Source: JANNAT01 sp031422555 (GTDB lineage Bacteria; Pseudomonadota; Alphaproteobacteria; Rhodobacterales; Rhodobacteraceae). From it: a DNA stretch of 35,840 nt. The notes beneath the pieces are model-generated. The model had not been told where the DNA came from, made no database searches, and saw only the letters and a list, made by a program, of their open reading frames with translations. The stretch lies in assembly GCA_031422555.1 (NCBI GenBank), contig JANPLZ010000051.1:1-35840 (forward strand). Reading direction: 5' to 3'. The first letter of the stretch is position 1, and each line of letters begins with the position of its first letter. The translations under genes were made by a program, and so were the position numbers. Of the stretch, positions 24,937 to 32,217 are shown in pieces.

Positions 24937-25595
24937 CAGCGTGTCACTTCGGTAAGGCGGCGTTTGACATAGGTGGAAACCGTGTCGATCATCGGTTTCA
25001 TGTGGGCTTCGTCGTCTTTGAAAAAGTGATCGGCGCCTTCGACTTGCGTATGGGTGATGGTGATGCCCTTTTGTTCGTGCAGTTTGTTCACCAAAGTGGT
25101 GGTATCTTTGGGCGGCGCCACCTTGTCGGCAGTGCCATTGATGATCAGACCCGACGCCGGGCAGGGCGCAAGAAAGCTGAAATCATACAGGTTCGCCGGT
25201 GGGGCCACCGAGATAAAGCCGGTGATCTCCGGGCGCCGCATCAGCAGCTGCATGCCGATCCACGCACCGAATGAAAAGCCCGCCACCCAGCAATGCTTGG
25301 CGTTCTGGTTCATTGATTGCAGATAATCCAAGGCGGATGCGGCATCCGACAACTCTCCGATGCCCATGTCATATTCGCCCTGACTGCGCCCGACACCGCG
25401 AAAGTTAAACCGCATCACGGTGAAACCCATGTTGTAAAACGCATAATGCAGGTTGTAGACCACCTTGTTGTTCATCGTGCCGCCATAGGCGGGGTGCGGA
25501 TGCAGCACGATGGCAATCGGCGCGTCGCGTTCCTTTTGCGGATGGTAGCGGCCTTCAAGGCGGCCCTCGGGGCCTGCAAAAATAACTTCGGGCAT
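24936..25595 (-). CDS. Alpha/beta hydrolase (COG2945 type)
   Basis: This is a 219-residue cytosolic alpha/beta hydrolase. The oxyanion segment is HPHPAYGGTMNNKVV, FNFRGVGRSQGEYD follows, the nucleophile is in GFSFGAWIG, the acid in INGTADKVAPP and the catalytic His in GADHFF. The HPHPxxGGxMxN segment is typical of the COG2945 branch, whose substrates are unknown. ATG at 25595 (MPEVIFAGPEG) is chosen since the family starts there. The gene is divergent from iscR; in related genomes this hydrolase often lies beside iscR-suf, but a role in Fe-S metabolism has not been shown to my knowledge. Confidence 0.88.
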   Translation of the reverse strand: MPEVIFAGPEGRLEGRYHPQKERDAPIAIVLHPHPAYGGTMNNKVVYNLHYAFYNMGFTVMRFNFRGVGRSQGEYDMGIGELSDAASALDYLQSMNQNAKHCWVAGFSFGAWIGMQLLMRRPEITGFISVAPPANLYDFSFLAPCPASGLIINGTADKVAPPKDTTTLVNKLHEQKGITITHTQVEGADHFFKDDEAHMKPMIDTVSTYVKRRLTEVTR

Positions 25596-25628
25596 ATGCG
25601 TTCCGTGCCTTATTTCGCGAGCGCTTTG

Positions 25629-25666
25629 TTGACGAATTCGCTCGGACATCCTAGAACCATTCTAAA
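25629..25666 (+). promoter_or_regulatory. iscR promoter with overlapping Iron-Rhodo-box
   Basis: TTGACG (25629-25634), a 17-bp spacer and TAGAAC (25652-25657) form a good sigma-70 promoter. The -10 lies inside TAGAA-CCA-TTCTA (25652-25664), the palindrome described as the Iron-Rhodo-box, the IscR target in Rhodobacterales. Binding there would block RNA polymerase, so iscR-suf should be autorepressed. The predicted leader is about 105 nt. Confidence 0.75.
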
Positions 25667-25769
25667 GTGCTGTCGCAAACCCTTGCGGCGGCACCCATGG
25701 ACTGGGGTTTCAGTTAAGCGGACCAACCCTGAACGTCAATGGACTTGCATGGTGTGACGGGTGGGGGCG

Positions 25770-26231
25770 ATGAAACTTTCGACCAAAGGACGCTATGCGA
25801 TGGTGGCGCTGGCCGATCTGGCGCTGGCCAAGGGCGATGATCTGATGTCGCTGGCCGAGATTGCCAAGCGGCAGGACTTATCCTTGCCTTATCTTGAGCA
25901 ATTGTTCGTCAAGCTGCGCCGCGCGGGACTGGTCGAGGCGGTGCGCGGGCCGGGGGGCGGCTATCGGTTGTCAAAAAACCCCGATGCGATCAGGATTTCC
26001 GAAGTGTTGCAGGCGGTGGAAGAAACCGTCGATGCGCTGCATACCGGGGCGGGGGCGTCGGGGGGGGTGTCGGGGACGCGGGCGCAAAGCCTGACCAACC
26101 GGCTGTGGGAAGGCCTGTCGGCGCAGGTTTATGTGTTTTTGCACCAAACCCGCCTGTCGGATGTGATCCGCAACGAAATGCACCCCTGTCCGGCGGTGCC
26201 TGCGTTGTTTGCCGTGGTGGATGATCTGTGA
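25770..26231 (+). CDS. iscR: Rrf2-family regulator IscR, cysteine-poor form
   Basis: IscR senses Fe-S cluster status and controls suf expression. The protein has 153 residues with a winged HTH (MKLSTKGRYAMVALADLAL, then SLPYLEQLFVKLRRAGLVEAVRGPGGGYRL). The canonical three-cysteine cluster site after about residue 90 is absent: that region reads TGAGASGGVSGTRAQSLTNRLW. The only Cys is C140, near the C-terminus (MHPCPAVP). R. sphaeroides IscR is also reported to lack most of the usual ligands, so this is probably a clade trait. ATG at 25770 with GGGGG upstream is preferred over 25761. The gene heads the suf cluster and has an Iron-Rhodo-box in its own promoter. Confidence 0.92.
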   Translation: MKLSTKGRYAMVALADLALAKGDDLMSLAEIAKRQDLSLPYLEQLFVKLRRAGLVEAVRGPGGGYRLSKNPDAIRISEVLQAVEETVDALHTGAGASGGVSGTRAQSLTNRLWEGLSAQVYVFLHQTRLSDVIRNEMHPCPAVPALFAVVDDL

Positions 26232-26242
26232 TCGCGGGGTCG

Positions 26243-26265
26243 AAAAATCTTGACGAAAGATTTTT
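26243..26265 (+). terminator. Hairpin between iscR and the suf genes (attenuator?)
   Basis: AAAAATCTT-GACGA-AAGATTTTT is a 9-bp perfect stem starting 12 bp after the iscR stop. The T run is part of the stem and downstream genes share the strand, so it may be a partial terminator lowering suf expression relative to iscR. A second small stem, GGGGC-ATG-GCCCC, lies at 26288-26300. Confidence 0.5.
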
Positions 26266-26311
26266 AGGGTGGGCTTTGCCCCCCCTCGGGGCATGGCCCC
26301 TCACCCCCCCA

Positions 26312-26337
26312 GAGTATTTTTACCAAAATGAAAGCGG
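26312..26337 (+). repeat. GAGTATTT...CCAAAATGAA intergenic motif, copy 2
   Basis: This is the second copy of the element at 9273-9298 (22 of 26 positions identical). Here it ends 6 bp before the desulfurase ATG and may supply its leader or ribosome binding region (GAAAG). As with copy 1, it follows GC-rich palindromic DNA. Confidence 0.55.
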
Positions 26338-26343
26338 TTTGGC

Positions 26344-27390
26344 ATGACGCCGCGGATTTATATGGACTGGAACGCCACCACGCCGCTGCGCCCCGAAGCG
26401 CGCGCCGCGATGATTGCGGCCATGGATGTGGCGGGCAACCCGTCTTCGGTGCATGCCGAAGGCCGCGCGGCCAAAGGCCTGTTGGAACGCGCGCGGGCGG
26501 AATTGGCCCAAGCCTTGGGCGCGGACGGCGCAGATATTGTGTTTACGTCAGGTGCGACCGAGGCTGCGGCTTTGGCCTGCGCCGGGCGGAATTTGCACAG
26601 CGCCGCGGTGGAGCATGAGGCCGTGCTGGGATGGTGCGCCGCCGATCTGGCGGTGGATGCGGCGGGGCAGGTGGCGGTGGCAAATCCGGCACAAACCGCC
26701 CTGCAACTGGCCAATTCGGAAACCGGCATCGTGCAGACTTTGCCCCGGGGCTTGGCCGTCAGCGATCTGACCAGCAGTTTTGGCAAGCTGCCTTTGGCGT
26801 TCAACTGGCTGGGCTGCGAGATGGGTCTGGTGGCCGCGCACAAGCTGGGTGGGCCGAAGGGCGTTGGTGCGCTGGTGTTGCGGCGCGGCGTTGATTTTGT
26901 CCCGCACCTGCGCGGCGGCGGGCAGGAAATGGGGCGGCGTGCGGGCACCGAAAATCTGGTTGGCATCGCCGGATTTGCCGCCGCCGCAACTGCCGCGGCC
27001 CGCGATCTGGCGGCGGGGGTCTGGGACGAAGTGGCCGAGATTAGAAATATTCTAGAAATGGCATTGTCGGGCCTTGGATTCGCGACTATTTCGGTAGGAT
27101 ACGGAACGCGGCGGCTTCCCAACACCTTGTGTCTGATTGCGCCGGGCTGGAAGGGCGAAAGTCAGGTCATGGCAATGGATCTGGCCGGGTTTGCGGTATC
27201 GGCGGGCGCGGCCTGTTCCAGCGGCAAGTTGCGACCAAGCCGGGTTTTGACGGCCATGGGCCATACAGAGGCCTTGGCCGGTCAGGCGATCCGGCTGTCC
27301 ATCGGCCCCGGTGTCAGCCGCGATCAGGTTTTGCGGTTCGCCGATATCTGGGGCCGTGACTATAGGCGCATCACCGCGCGTGTTGCGTGA
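26344..27390 (+). CDS. NifS/IscS-type cysteine desulfurase of the suf operon
   Basis: This PLP enzyme takes sulfur from cysteine as an enzyme-bound persulfide for Fe-S assembly. The protein has 348 residues, somewhat shorter than IscS. MDWNATTPL opens the fold, EHEAVLGW has the active-site His, K167 in AAHKLGGPKG binds PLP, and C291 in SAGAACSSGKLRPS is the sulfur carrier (class I, on a flexible loop). It is the second desulfurase of the operon; the class II SufS is at the far end. Codons for residues about 233-258 are unusually AT-rich (AGA, CTA, GTA, GGA) and overlap a second Iron-Rhodo-box at 27041-27055. It begins 112 bp after iscR and ends 39 bp before sufB. Confidence 0.92.
   Translation: MTPRIYMDWNATTPLRPEARAAMIAAMDVAGNPSSVHAEGRAAKGLLERARAELAQALGADGADIVFTSGATEAAALACAGRNLHSAAVEHEAVLGWCAADLAVDAAGQVAVANPAQTALQLANSETGIVQTLPRGLAVSDLTSSFGKLPLAFNWLGCEMGLVAAHKLGGPKGVGALVLRRGVDFVPHLRGGGQEMGRRAGTENLVGIAGFAAAATAAARDLAAGVWDEVAEIRNILEMALSGLGFATISVGYGTRRLPNTLCLIAPGWKGESQVMAMDLAGFAVSAGAACSSGKLRPSRVLTAMGHTEALAGQAIRLSIGPGVSRDQVLRFADIWGRDYRRITARVA
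27041..27055 (+). promoter_or_regulatory. Iron-Rhodo-box-like site inside the desulfurase gene
   Basis: TTAGAA-ATA-TTCTAG matches the palindrome at the iscR promoter (TAGAA-N3-TTCTA) with perfect arms. It is 375 bp upstream of sufB. The codons that form it (ATT AGA AAT ATT CTA GAA) are unlike the GC-rich codons around it. No good -35/-10 pair overlaps it; TTGGAT/TAGGAT with a 15-bp spacer lies 20-45 bp downstream. Confidence 0.55.
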
Positions 27391-27429
27391 ATATGTGGGC
27401 GCAAGCCCTTGGGAATGATAGGATAAGCC

Positions 27430-28938
27430 ATGACGGCATTGGATATCGAAGTGCGCGACGGGGTTGATCGGGAAACCATCGAAACCGTGCAAGCCATGGC
27501 GGGCAAGTATAAATACGGCTGGGAAACCGATATTGAAATGGACTATGCCCCCAAGGGCCTGTCCGAAGATATCGTGCGGCTGATTTCGTCAAAAAATGAC
27601 GAACCGGAGTGGATGCTTGACTGGCGGCTGGCGGCCTACCGGCGCTGGGTGCTGCTGGAAGAGCCGCGTTGGGCGATGCTGAATTATCCAAAAATCGACT
27701 ATCAGGATCAGTATTACTACGCCAAGCCCAAAAGCATGGCGGTAAAGCCGAAATCGCTGGCCGATGTGGACCCAAAACTGCTGGCCACCTATGCCAAGCT
27801 GGGGATCCCACTGAAAGAGCAGGCTTTGCTGGCGGGCGTCGAGGCCCCCGAGGGCGAGCGGCGGGTGGCTGTGGATGCGGTGTTTGATTCCGTGTCGGTG
27901 GGCACAACCTTCAAGGCCGAGCTGTTGAAAGCTGGGGTGATTTTTTGTTCAATATCAGAGGCTTTGCGCGAATATCCTGATCTTGTGCGCACATACATCG
28001 GCTCGGTTGTGCCGCAGTCGGACAATTACTTTGCCACGCTGAATGCGGCGGTGTTTTCGGATGGATCCTTTGTCTATATCCCCGAAGGTGTGCGCTGCCC
28101 GATGGAGCTGTCGACCTATTTCCGCATCAACGCCGAAAACACCGGTCAGTTTGAACGCACGCTGATAATTGCCGATAAAGGCAGCTATGTCAGTTACTTG
28201 GAAGGTTGCACCGCGCCAAAACGCGACACCCAACAGTTGCATGCGGCGGTGGTGGAGCTGGTGATTTTGGAAGATGCCGAGGTGAAATATTCAACGGTGC
28301 AGAACTGGTATCCGGGCGATGAAAACGGCAAGGGCGGTATTTTCAATTTCGTCACCAAACGCGCCGATTGCCGGGGCGACCGTGCAAAAGTGATGTGGAC
28401 CCAAGTGGAAACCGGTTCGGCGATCACGTGGAAATATCCCAGCTGCATTTTGCGCGGTGATCACAGTCAGGGTGAGTTTTATTCGATCGCCATCGCCAAC
28501 AATGCCCAACAGGCCGACACCGGCACCAAGATGGTGCATTTGGGCAAGAATACGAAATCTCGTATTGTTTCCAAAGGCATATCGGCGGGCCGGGCGCAGA
28601 ATACCTACCGCGGTTTGGTGTCAATGCACCCCAAAGCGACCAATTCGCGCAATTATACCCAATGTGACAGCCTGCTGATCGGCGACAAATGTGGCGCGCA
28701 TACCGTGCCCTATATCGAGGTCAAGAACACCTCAAGCCGGGTCGAACACGAGGCCACCACCAGCAAAGTCGACGAGGATCAGCTGTTTTACTGCCGCTCG
28801 CGCGGGATGGATGAGGAAGAGGCCGTGGCTTTGGTGGTCAACGGGTTTTGCAAAGAGGTACTGCAGGCCTTGCCAATGGAATTTGCCATGGAGGCGCAAA
28901 GTCTGGTGGCAATATCGCTGGAAGGCTCGGTCGGGTAG
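27430..28938 (+). CDS. sufB: Fe-S cluster assembly scaffold protein SufB
   Basis: SufB forms the SufBC2D scaffold on which Fe-S clusters are built. The protein has 502 residues, of the usual length. The N-terminus (KYKYGWETDIEMDYAPKGLSEDIVRLIS) is family-typical. The beta-helix core includes YIPEGVRCPMELSTYFRIN and SYVSYLEGCTAPKRD. The Cys proposed as a cluster ligand is in IGDKCGAHTVPYIEV, followed by EHEATTSKVDEDQLFYCRSRG. An AGGAT site precedes the ATG. It is followed by 106 bp of AT-rich DNA, the largest gap inside the operon, before a methyltransferase-like gene. No sufA or sufE is seen in the window. Confidence 0.98.
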   Translation: MTALDIEVRDGVDRETIETVQAMAGKYKYGWETDIEMDYAPKGLSEDIVRLISSKNDEPEWMLDWRLAAYRRWVLLEEPRWAMLNYPKIDYQDQYYYAKPKSMAVKPKSLADVDPKLLATYAKLGIPLKEQALLAGVEAPEGERRVAVDAVFDSVSVGTTFKAELLKAGVIFCSISEALREYPDLVRTYIGSVVPQSDNYFATLNAAVFSDGSFVYIPEGVRCPMELSTYFRINAENTGQFERTLIIADKGSYVSYLEGCTAPKRDTQQLHAAVVELVILEDAEVKYSTVQNWYPGDENGKGGIFNFVTKRADCRGDRAKVMWTQVETGSAITWKYPSCILRGDHSQGEFYSIAIANNAQQADTGTKMVHLGKNTKSRIVSKGISAGRAQNTYRGLVSMHPKATNSRNYTQCDSLLIGDKCGAHTVPYIEVKNTSSRVEHEATTSKVDEDQLFYCRSRGMDEEEAVALVVNGFCKEVLQALPMEFAMEAQSLVAISLEGSVG

Positions 28939-29022
28939 GGACGGTGCGACAATTTTCGCTTAAATCCAATCTTATCATATTGTTACACGGTGATCTTTAT
29001 CTTGATCCGTGCAGCCTTGTCT

Positions 29023-29036
29023 TGATCAAAATCACG
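29023..29036 (+). promoter_or_regulatory. FNR/FnrL-like half-matched palindrome
   Basis: TTGATCAAAATCAC matches TTGAT-N4-ATCAA at nine of ten positions. It sits 8 bp before the start codon of the gene inserted between sufB and sufC, in an AT-rich 106-bp gap that may hold an internal promoter. Bound there, an FNR protein would repress rather than activate. Confidence 0.4.
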
Positions 29037-29044
29037 GTTGCTGC

Positions 29045-29641
29045 ATGACTGATGCCACGCCTCTTCGCCCCAAATTAACCTTGCCTGCGGCCGAGGCGGC
29101 GGCGTTGCGTGCAAGTTATGCGCAGGCAAACGTTATTTTGGAATATGGCTCTGGCGGATCCACGGTTGTTGCGGCCGAATTGCCGGGCAAAGTGGTGTTT
29201 TCGGTGGAAAGCGATGCGGATTGGCTGGCCAAAATGCAGGCGTATTTTACCGCTTTTGAACCCGCATCGCCGGTGCATCTGCACTGGGGCGATATCGGTC
29301 CAACCCGCGCCTGGGGCCATCCAAAGAATGAGGCGGCTTTTCGAAAATGGCCGCATTATCCAATGTCTGTATGGGCCTTACCGGATTTTCTTCACCCGGA
29401 TTTGGTCTTGATTGATGGCCGGTTTCGCGCGGCGTGCTTTCTGACCTGCCTGTTTCGCAGCAGCAAACCGATGACTGTGCTGTGGGATGACTATATCGAC
29501 CGACCCTACTATCACCGGGTAGAAGATCTGGTGAAACCCGCCCAGATGATCGGGCGGATGGCCCGGTTCGACATCTTGCCGACCCCGTTGCCGATTGACC
29601 GATTGGCTTGGGTGATCGAAACCTATCTGCGCCCGAATTGA
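29045..29641 (+). CDS. Methyltransferase-like protein between sufB and sufC
   Basis: This is a 198-residue protein with a class I SAM-methyltransferase-like N-terminus: VILEYGSGGSTVVAAEL resembles motif I, and VFSVESDADWLAKM fits the acidic loop after strand 2. HPDLVLIDGRFRAACFLTCL looks like strand 4/5. No catalytic residues identify a substrate. It is placed inside the suf operon, between sufB and sufC, which suggests co-expression but not necessarily a Fe-S role. ATG at 29045 is chosen; an upstream frame from 29009 includes the AT-rich leader. The gap before it contains an FNR-like palindrome. sufC follows after 30 bp. Confidence 0.7.
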   Translation: MTDATPLRPKLTLPAAEAAALRASYAQANVILEYGSGGSTVVAAELPGKVVFSVESDADWLAKMQAYFTAFEPASPVHLHWGDIGPTRAWGHPKNEAAFRKWPHYPMSVWALPDFLHPDLVLIDGRFRAACFLTCLFRSSKPMTVLWDDYIDRPYYHRVEDLVKPAQMIGRMARFDILPTPLPIDRLAWVIETYLRPN

Positions 29642-29671
29642 TGCGCCCCAAATAGTCTGAAGGATAAAAAA

Positions 29672-30427
29672 ATGCTGGAAATCAAGAACCTGCATGTGAA
29701 ACTTGAAGAAGAAGACAAGATCATTTTGCGCGGTGTCGATCTGACAATCGGCGCCGGTGAAGTGCATGCGATCATGGGGCCGAACGGGTCAGGCAAATCG
29801 ACGCTGTCTTATGTGCTGTCGGGGCGCGGCGGCTATCAGGTGACCGACGGGTCGGCGCTGTTGGCGGGTCAGGAATTGCTGGACATGGCCCCCGAAGAAC
29901 GCGCGGCGGCGGGGCTGTTTTTGGCTTTTCAATACCCGGTAGAAATTCCGGGTGTCGGCAACATGACATTTTTGCGCACCGCGGTGAATGCACAGCGCAA
30001 AGCCCGCAATGAGCCGGAAATGTCAGCGGCAGAGTTTTTGAAACTGGTGCGGGCCAAGGCGAAAACCCTGAAAATCGACGCGGAAATGTTGAAACGTCCG
30101 GTGAATGTCGGATTTTCCGGCGGCGAGAAAAAGCGCAACGAAATTTTGCAGATGGCCATGCTTGAGCCCAAGATGTGCATCTTGGATGAAACCGATTCCG
30201 GGCTGGATGTGGATGCGATGAAGCTGGTGGCGGAAGGCGTGAATGCGCTGCGCGCGGCGGGGCGGTCGTTTTTGGTTATCACGCATTATCAACGGCTTCT
30301 GGATCATATTACCCCAGATTTCGTGCATATCATGGCCGCTGGCCGGATCATCAAATCGGGCGGGGCCGAATTGGCACTGGAGGTCGAAAACAACGGCTAT
30401 GCCGATTTGTTGGCGGAGGGCGTCTGA
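29672..30427 (+). CDS. sufC: Fe-S assembly ATPase SufC
   Basis: SufC is the soluble ABC-type ATPase of the SufBC2D complex and drives conformational change of the scaffold. The protein has 251 residues: Walker A GPNGSGKST (residues 36-44), Q-loop LAFQYPVEIPGV, signature GFSGGEKKRNE, Walker B with catalytic Glu replaced in the Suf-typical manner (MCILDETDSGLDVD), and the H-loop VITHYQRLLD. All ATPase motifs are present. AAGGA stands 7 bp before the ATG. The stop overlaps the sufD start (TGATG), so SufC and SufD are coupled. Confidence 0.98.
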   Translation: MLEIKNLHVKLEEEDKIILRGVDLTIGAGEVHAIMGPNGSGKSTLSYVLSGRGGYQVTDGSALLAGQELLDMAPEERAAAGLFLAFQYPVEIPGVGNMTFLRTAVNAQRKARNEPEMSAAEFLKLVRAKAKTLKIDAEMLKRPVNVGFSGGEKKRNEILQMAMLEPKMCILDETDSGLDVDAMKLVAEGVNALRAAGRSFLVITHYQRLLDHITPDFVHIMAAGRIIKSGGAELALEVENNGYADLLAEGV

Positions 30428-31728
30428 TGGGTTTGGCGCAAGCAAAACTTGATGTTTTGGCCGCACGGATTGCAGACCTGTCGTTTGAGGCGCCGGGTTG
30501 GTTGGGGGCTGCACGAAGTGATGCCTTGACCCGGTTAACCACGATGGGATTGCCTGCAAAGCGCGATGAATACTGGCGCTATACCAGTCCGACGGCGTTG
30601 CTTTCGGCGGCACCCAGTGCAGCTGTGGCGTTCAATCCGGGGGATGAGCCGGCCGCGTTTGATCAGATTGACTGTTTGAAAATCGTCTTTGTCGATGGTG
30701 TCTACGACGCGGCGGCGTCCGATGATCTGACCCAAGACGGTCTGCAGATCGAACGGCTGTCGCAGGTGCAGATCAGCCAAACCCATTGGGCCGCCGGTCT
30801 TTACGGCGTGCAAGAGGCGCTGGGGCAAACGCCGGTGGCGCGGCCGCTGGCGGCGTTGAATTCGGCTTTTGCGTCTGAGGGTGTGCTGATCCGGGTGACG
30901 GGCAAGGTTTCCAAACCGGTTTCTTTGATTTATCACCATAAATCAGAGGTTTCCGATGCAATCCTGCATCACTGCATTAAGATTGACCCGCACGCAAGCT
31001 TTACCCTGTTGGAAAGCGGTGCGGCGGCGGCGCGGTTGAACACGGTGATGGAAGTCGAGGTCAGCGATCACGGCCACTTCAACCATATCCGTCTGCAAGG
31101 CCGCGACCATGACCGCCATGCCGTAACGCATATCTTTGCCAACATCGGGCAGGGGGCGGCGTTCAAGTCCTTTACCTTGACGGCGAATGGCCGTCTGACC
31201 CGCAATGAGGCGGTGATTGATCTGGCGGGGTCGGACGCGTCGGCGCATCTGGCGGGGGCGGCCTTGGGGGACGGTGATTTTCACCAAGACGATACGGTTT
31301 TCGTCACCCATACCGCCGAGCGCTGCGAAAGCCGTCAGGTGTTCAAGAAAGTGCTGAAAAACGGCGCGGTCGGGGTGTTTCAAGGCAAGATTCTGGTGCG
31401 GCAAGGCGCGCAGAAAACCGATGGCTATCAAATAAGCCAGGCGTTGTTGCTGGACGGTGATCCGGCGCTGGGGGATGCCCAGTTTTTGGCAAAGCCAGAG
31501 CTGGAAATCTACGCTGATGACGTGAAATGCAGTCACGGCTCGACGTCGGGCGCGATTGACGAAACCGCGCTGTTCTATCTGCGTTCGCGCGGGGTGCCGG
31601 TGGCGCAGGCGCAATCGCTGTTGGTGCAGGCGTTTTTGGCCGAAGCGATCAATGAGATCGAAGACGCCGCCATTGCCGATGATATCCGCGCCCGGCTGGA
31701 AGGCTGGCTGCTGCGGCATGAGGGTTAA
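30427..31728 (+). CDS. sufD: Fe-S cluster assembly protein SufD
   Basis: SufD is the partner of SufB in the scaffold and needed for iron entry. The protein has 433 residues. The N-terminal helical part has GLPAKRDEYWRYTSPTALL, typical of SufD; the beta-helix includes GAVGVFQGKILVRQGAQKTDGYQ and the C-terminal DVKCSHGSTSGAIDETALFYLRSRGV with the conserved His. The ATG overlaps the sufC TGA. The following membrane-protein gene starts at the base right after the TAA stop. Confidence 0.97.
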   Translation: MGLAQAKLDVLAARIADLSFEAPGWLGAARSDALTRLTTMGLPAKRDEYWRYTSPTALLSAAPSAAVAFNPGDEPAAFDQIDCLKIVFVDGVYDAAASDDLTQDGLQIERLSQVQISQTHWAAGLYGVQEALGQTPVARPLAALNSAFASEGVLIRVTGKVSKPVSLIYHHKSEVSDAILHHCIKIDPHASFTLLESGAAAARLNTVMEVEVSDHGHFNHIRLQGRDHDRHAVTHIFANIGQGAAFKSFTLTANGRLTRNEAVIDLAGSDASAHLAGAALGDGDFHQDDTVFVTHTAERCESRQVFKKVLKNGAVGVFQGKILVRQGAQKTDGYQISQALLLDGDPALGDAQFLAKPELEIYADDVKCSHGSTSGAIDETALFYLRSRGVPVAQAQSLLVQAFLAEAINEIEDAAIADDIRARLEGWLLRHEG

Positions 31729-32217
31729 ATGACCATTACCACCGATATTTTGCGGGCGTGGCGGCATCCGCGCGCTGTGATCCGGGAAAAATTGCGCGTC
31801 GGCGTGCGCGAAGACCGCGCCTTGGCGGTGATCATGGCGGCGGGGGCGCTGTTGTTTGTGGCGCAGTGGCCGATCCTGTCGCGGGCGGCGTTTCTGGATC
31901 CGGCCACACCGCTTGAGGCGCGGGTAGGGGGCGCGTTGATGGCCTGTCTGTTCGTTTTGCCGCTGCTGGCGTATTTTATTGCCGGGGTCAGCTATGGCAT
32001 TGCCAAGTTGTTTGGCGGCACCGCTACCGCGTTTGGCGCAAGGCTTGCGTTGTTTTGGGCGTTGTTGGCGGTGACTCCGGCGATGTTGCTGCAAGGGTTG
32101 TTGGCGGGATTTCTGGGGCAGATCGCGGCGGTGATTGGCGTGCAACTGGCTGTTTTGGCTGGTTTTTTGTGGATATGGATATCAATGATGCGTGAGGCTG
32201 CACGCCATGGCGCTTGA
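31729..32217 (+). CDS. Yip1-family membrane protein 1
   Basis: This is a 162-residue inner-membrane protein with about four hydrophobic spans (ALAVIMAAGALLFVAQWPIL, ALMACLFVLPLLAYFIAGVSYGIA, LALFWALLAVTPAMLLQGLL and the last IGVQLAVLAGFLWIWI), and a basic cytoplasmic N-terminus. The pattern fits the YIP1 domain family often found in Rhodobacteraceae suf operons. The function is unknown. It starts immediately after the sufD stop (TAAATG) and overlaps the next membrane-protein gene by 11 bp, so the two form a pair made together and may be subunits of one complex. Confidence 0.75.
   Translation: MTITTDILRAWRHPRAVIREKLRVGVREDRALAVIMAAGALLFVAQWPILSRAAFLDPATPLEARVGGALMACLFVLPLLAYFIAGVSYGIAKLFGGTATAFGARLALFWALLAVTPAMLLQGLLAGFLGQIAAVIGVQLAVLAGFLWIWISMMREAARHGA

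Noticed and set aside
30943..32145. 400-aa open frame antisense to sufD and the first membrane protein
   Set aside because: It crosses the boundary of two well-supported genes and has the composition of a shadow frame.
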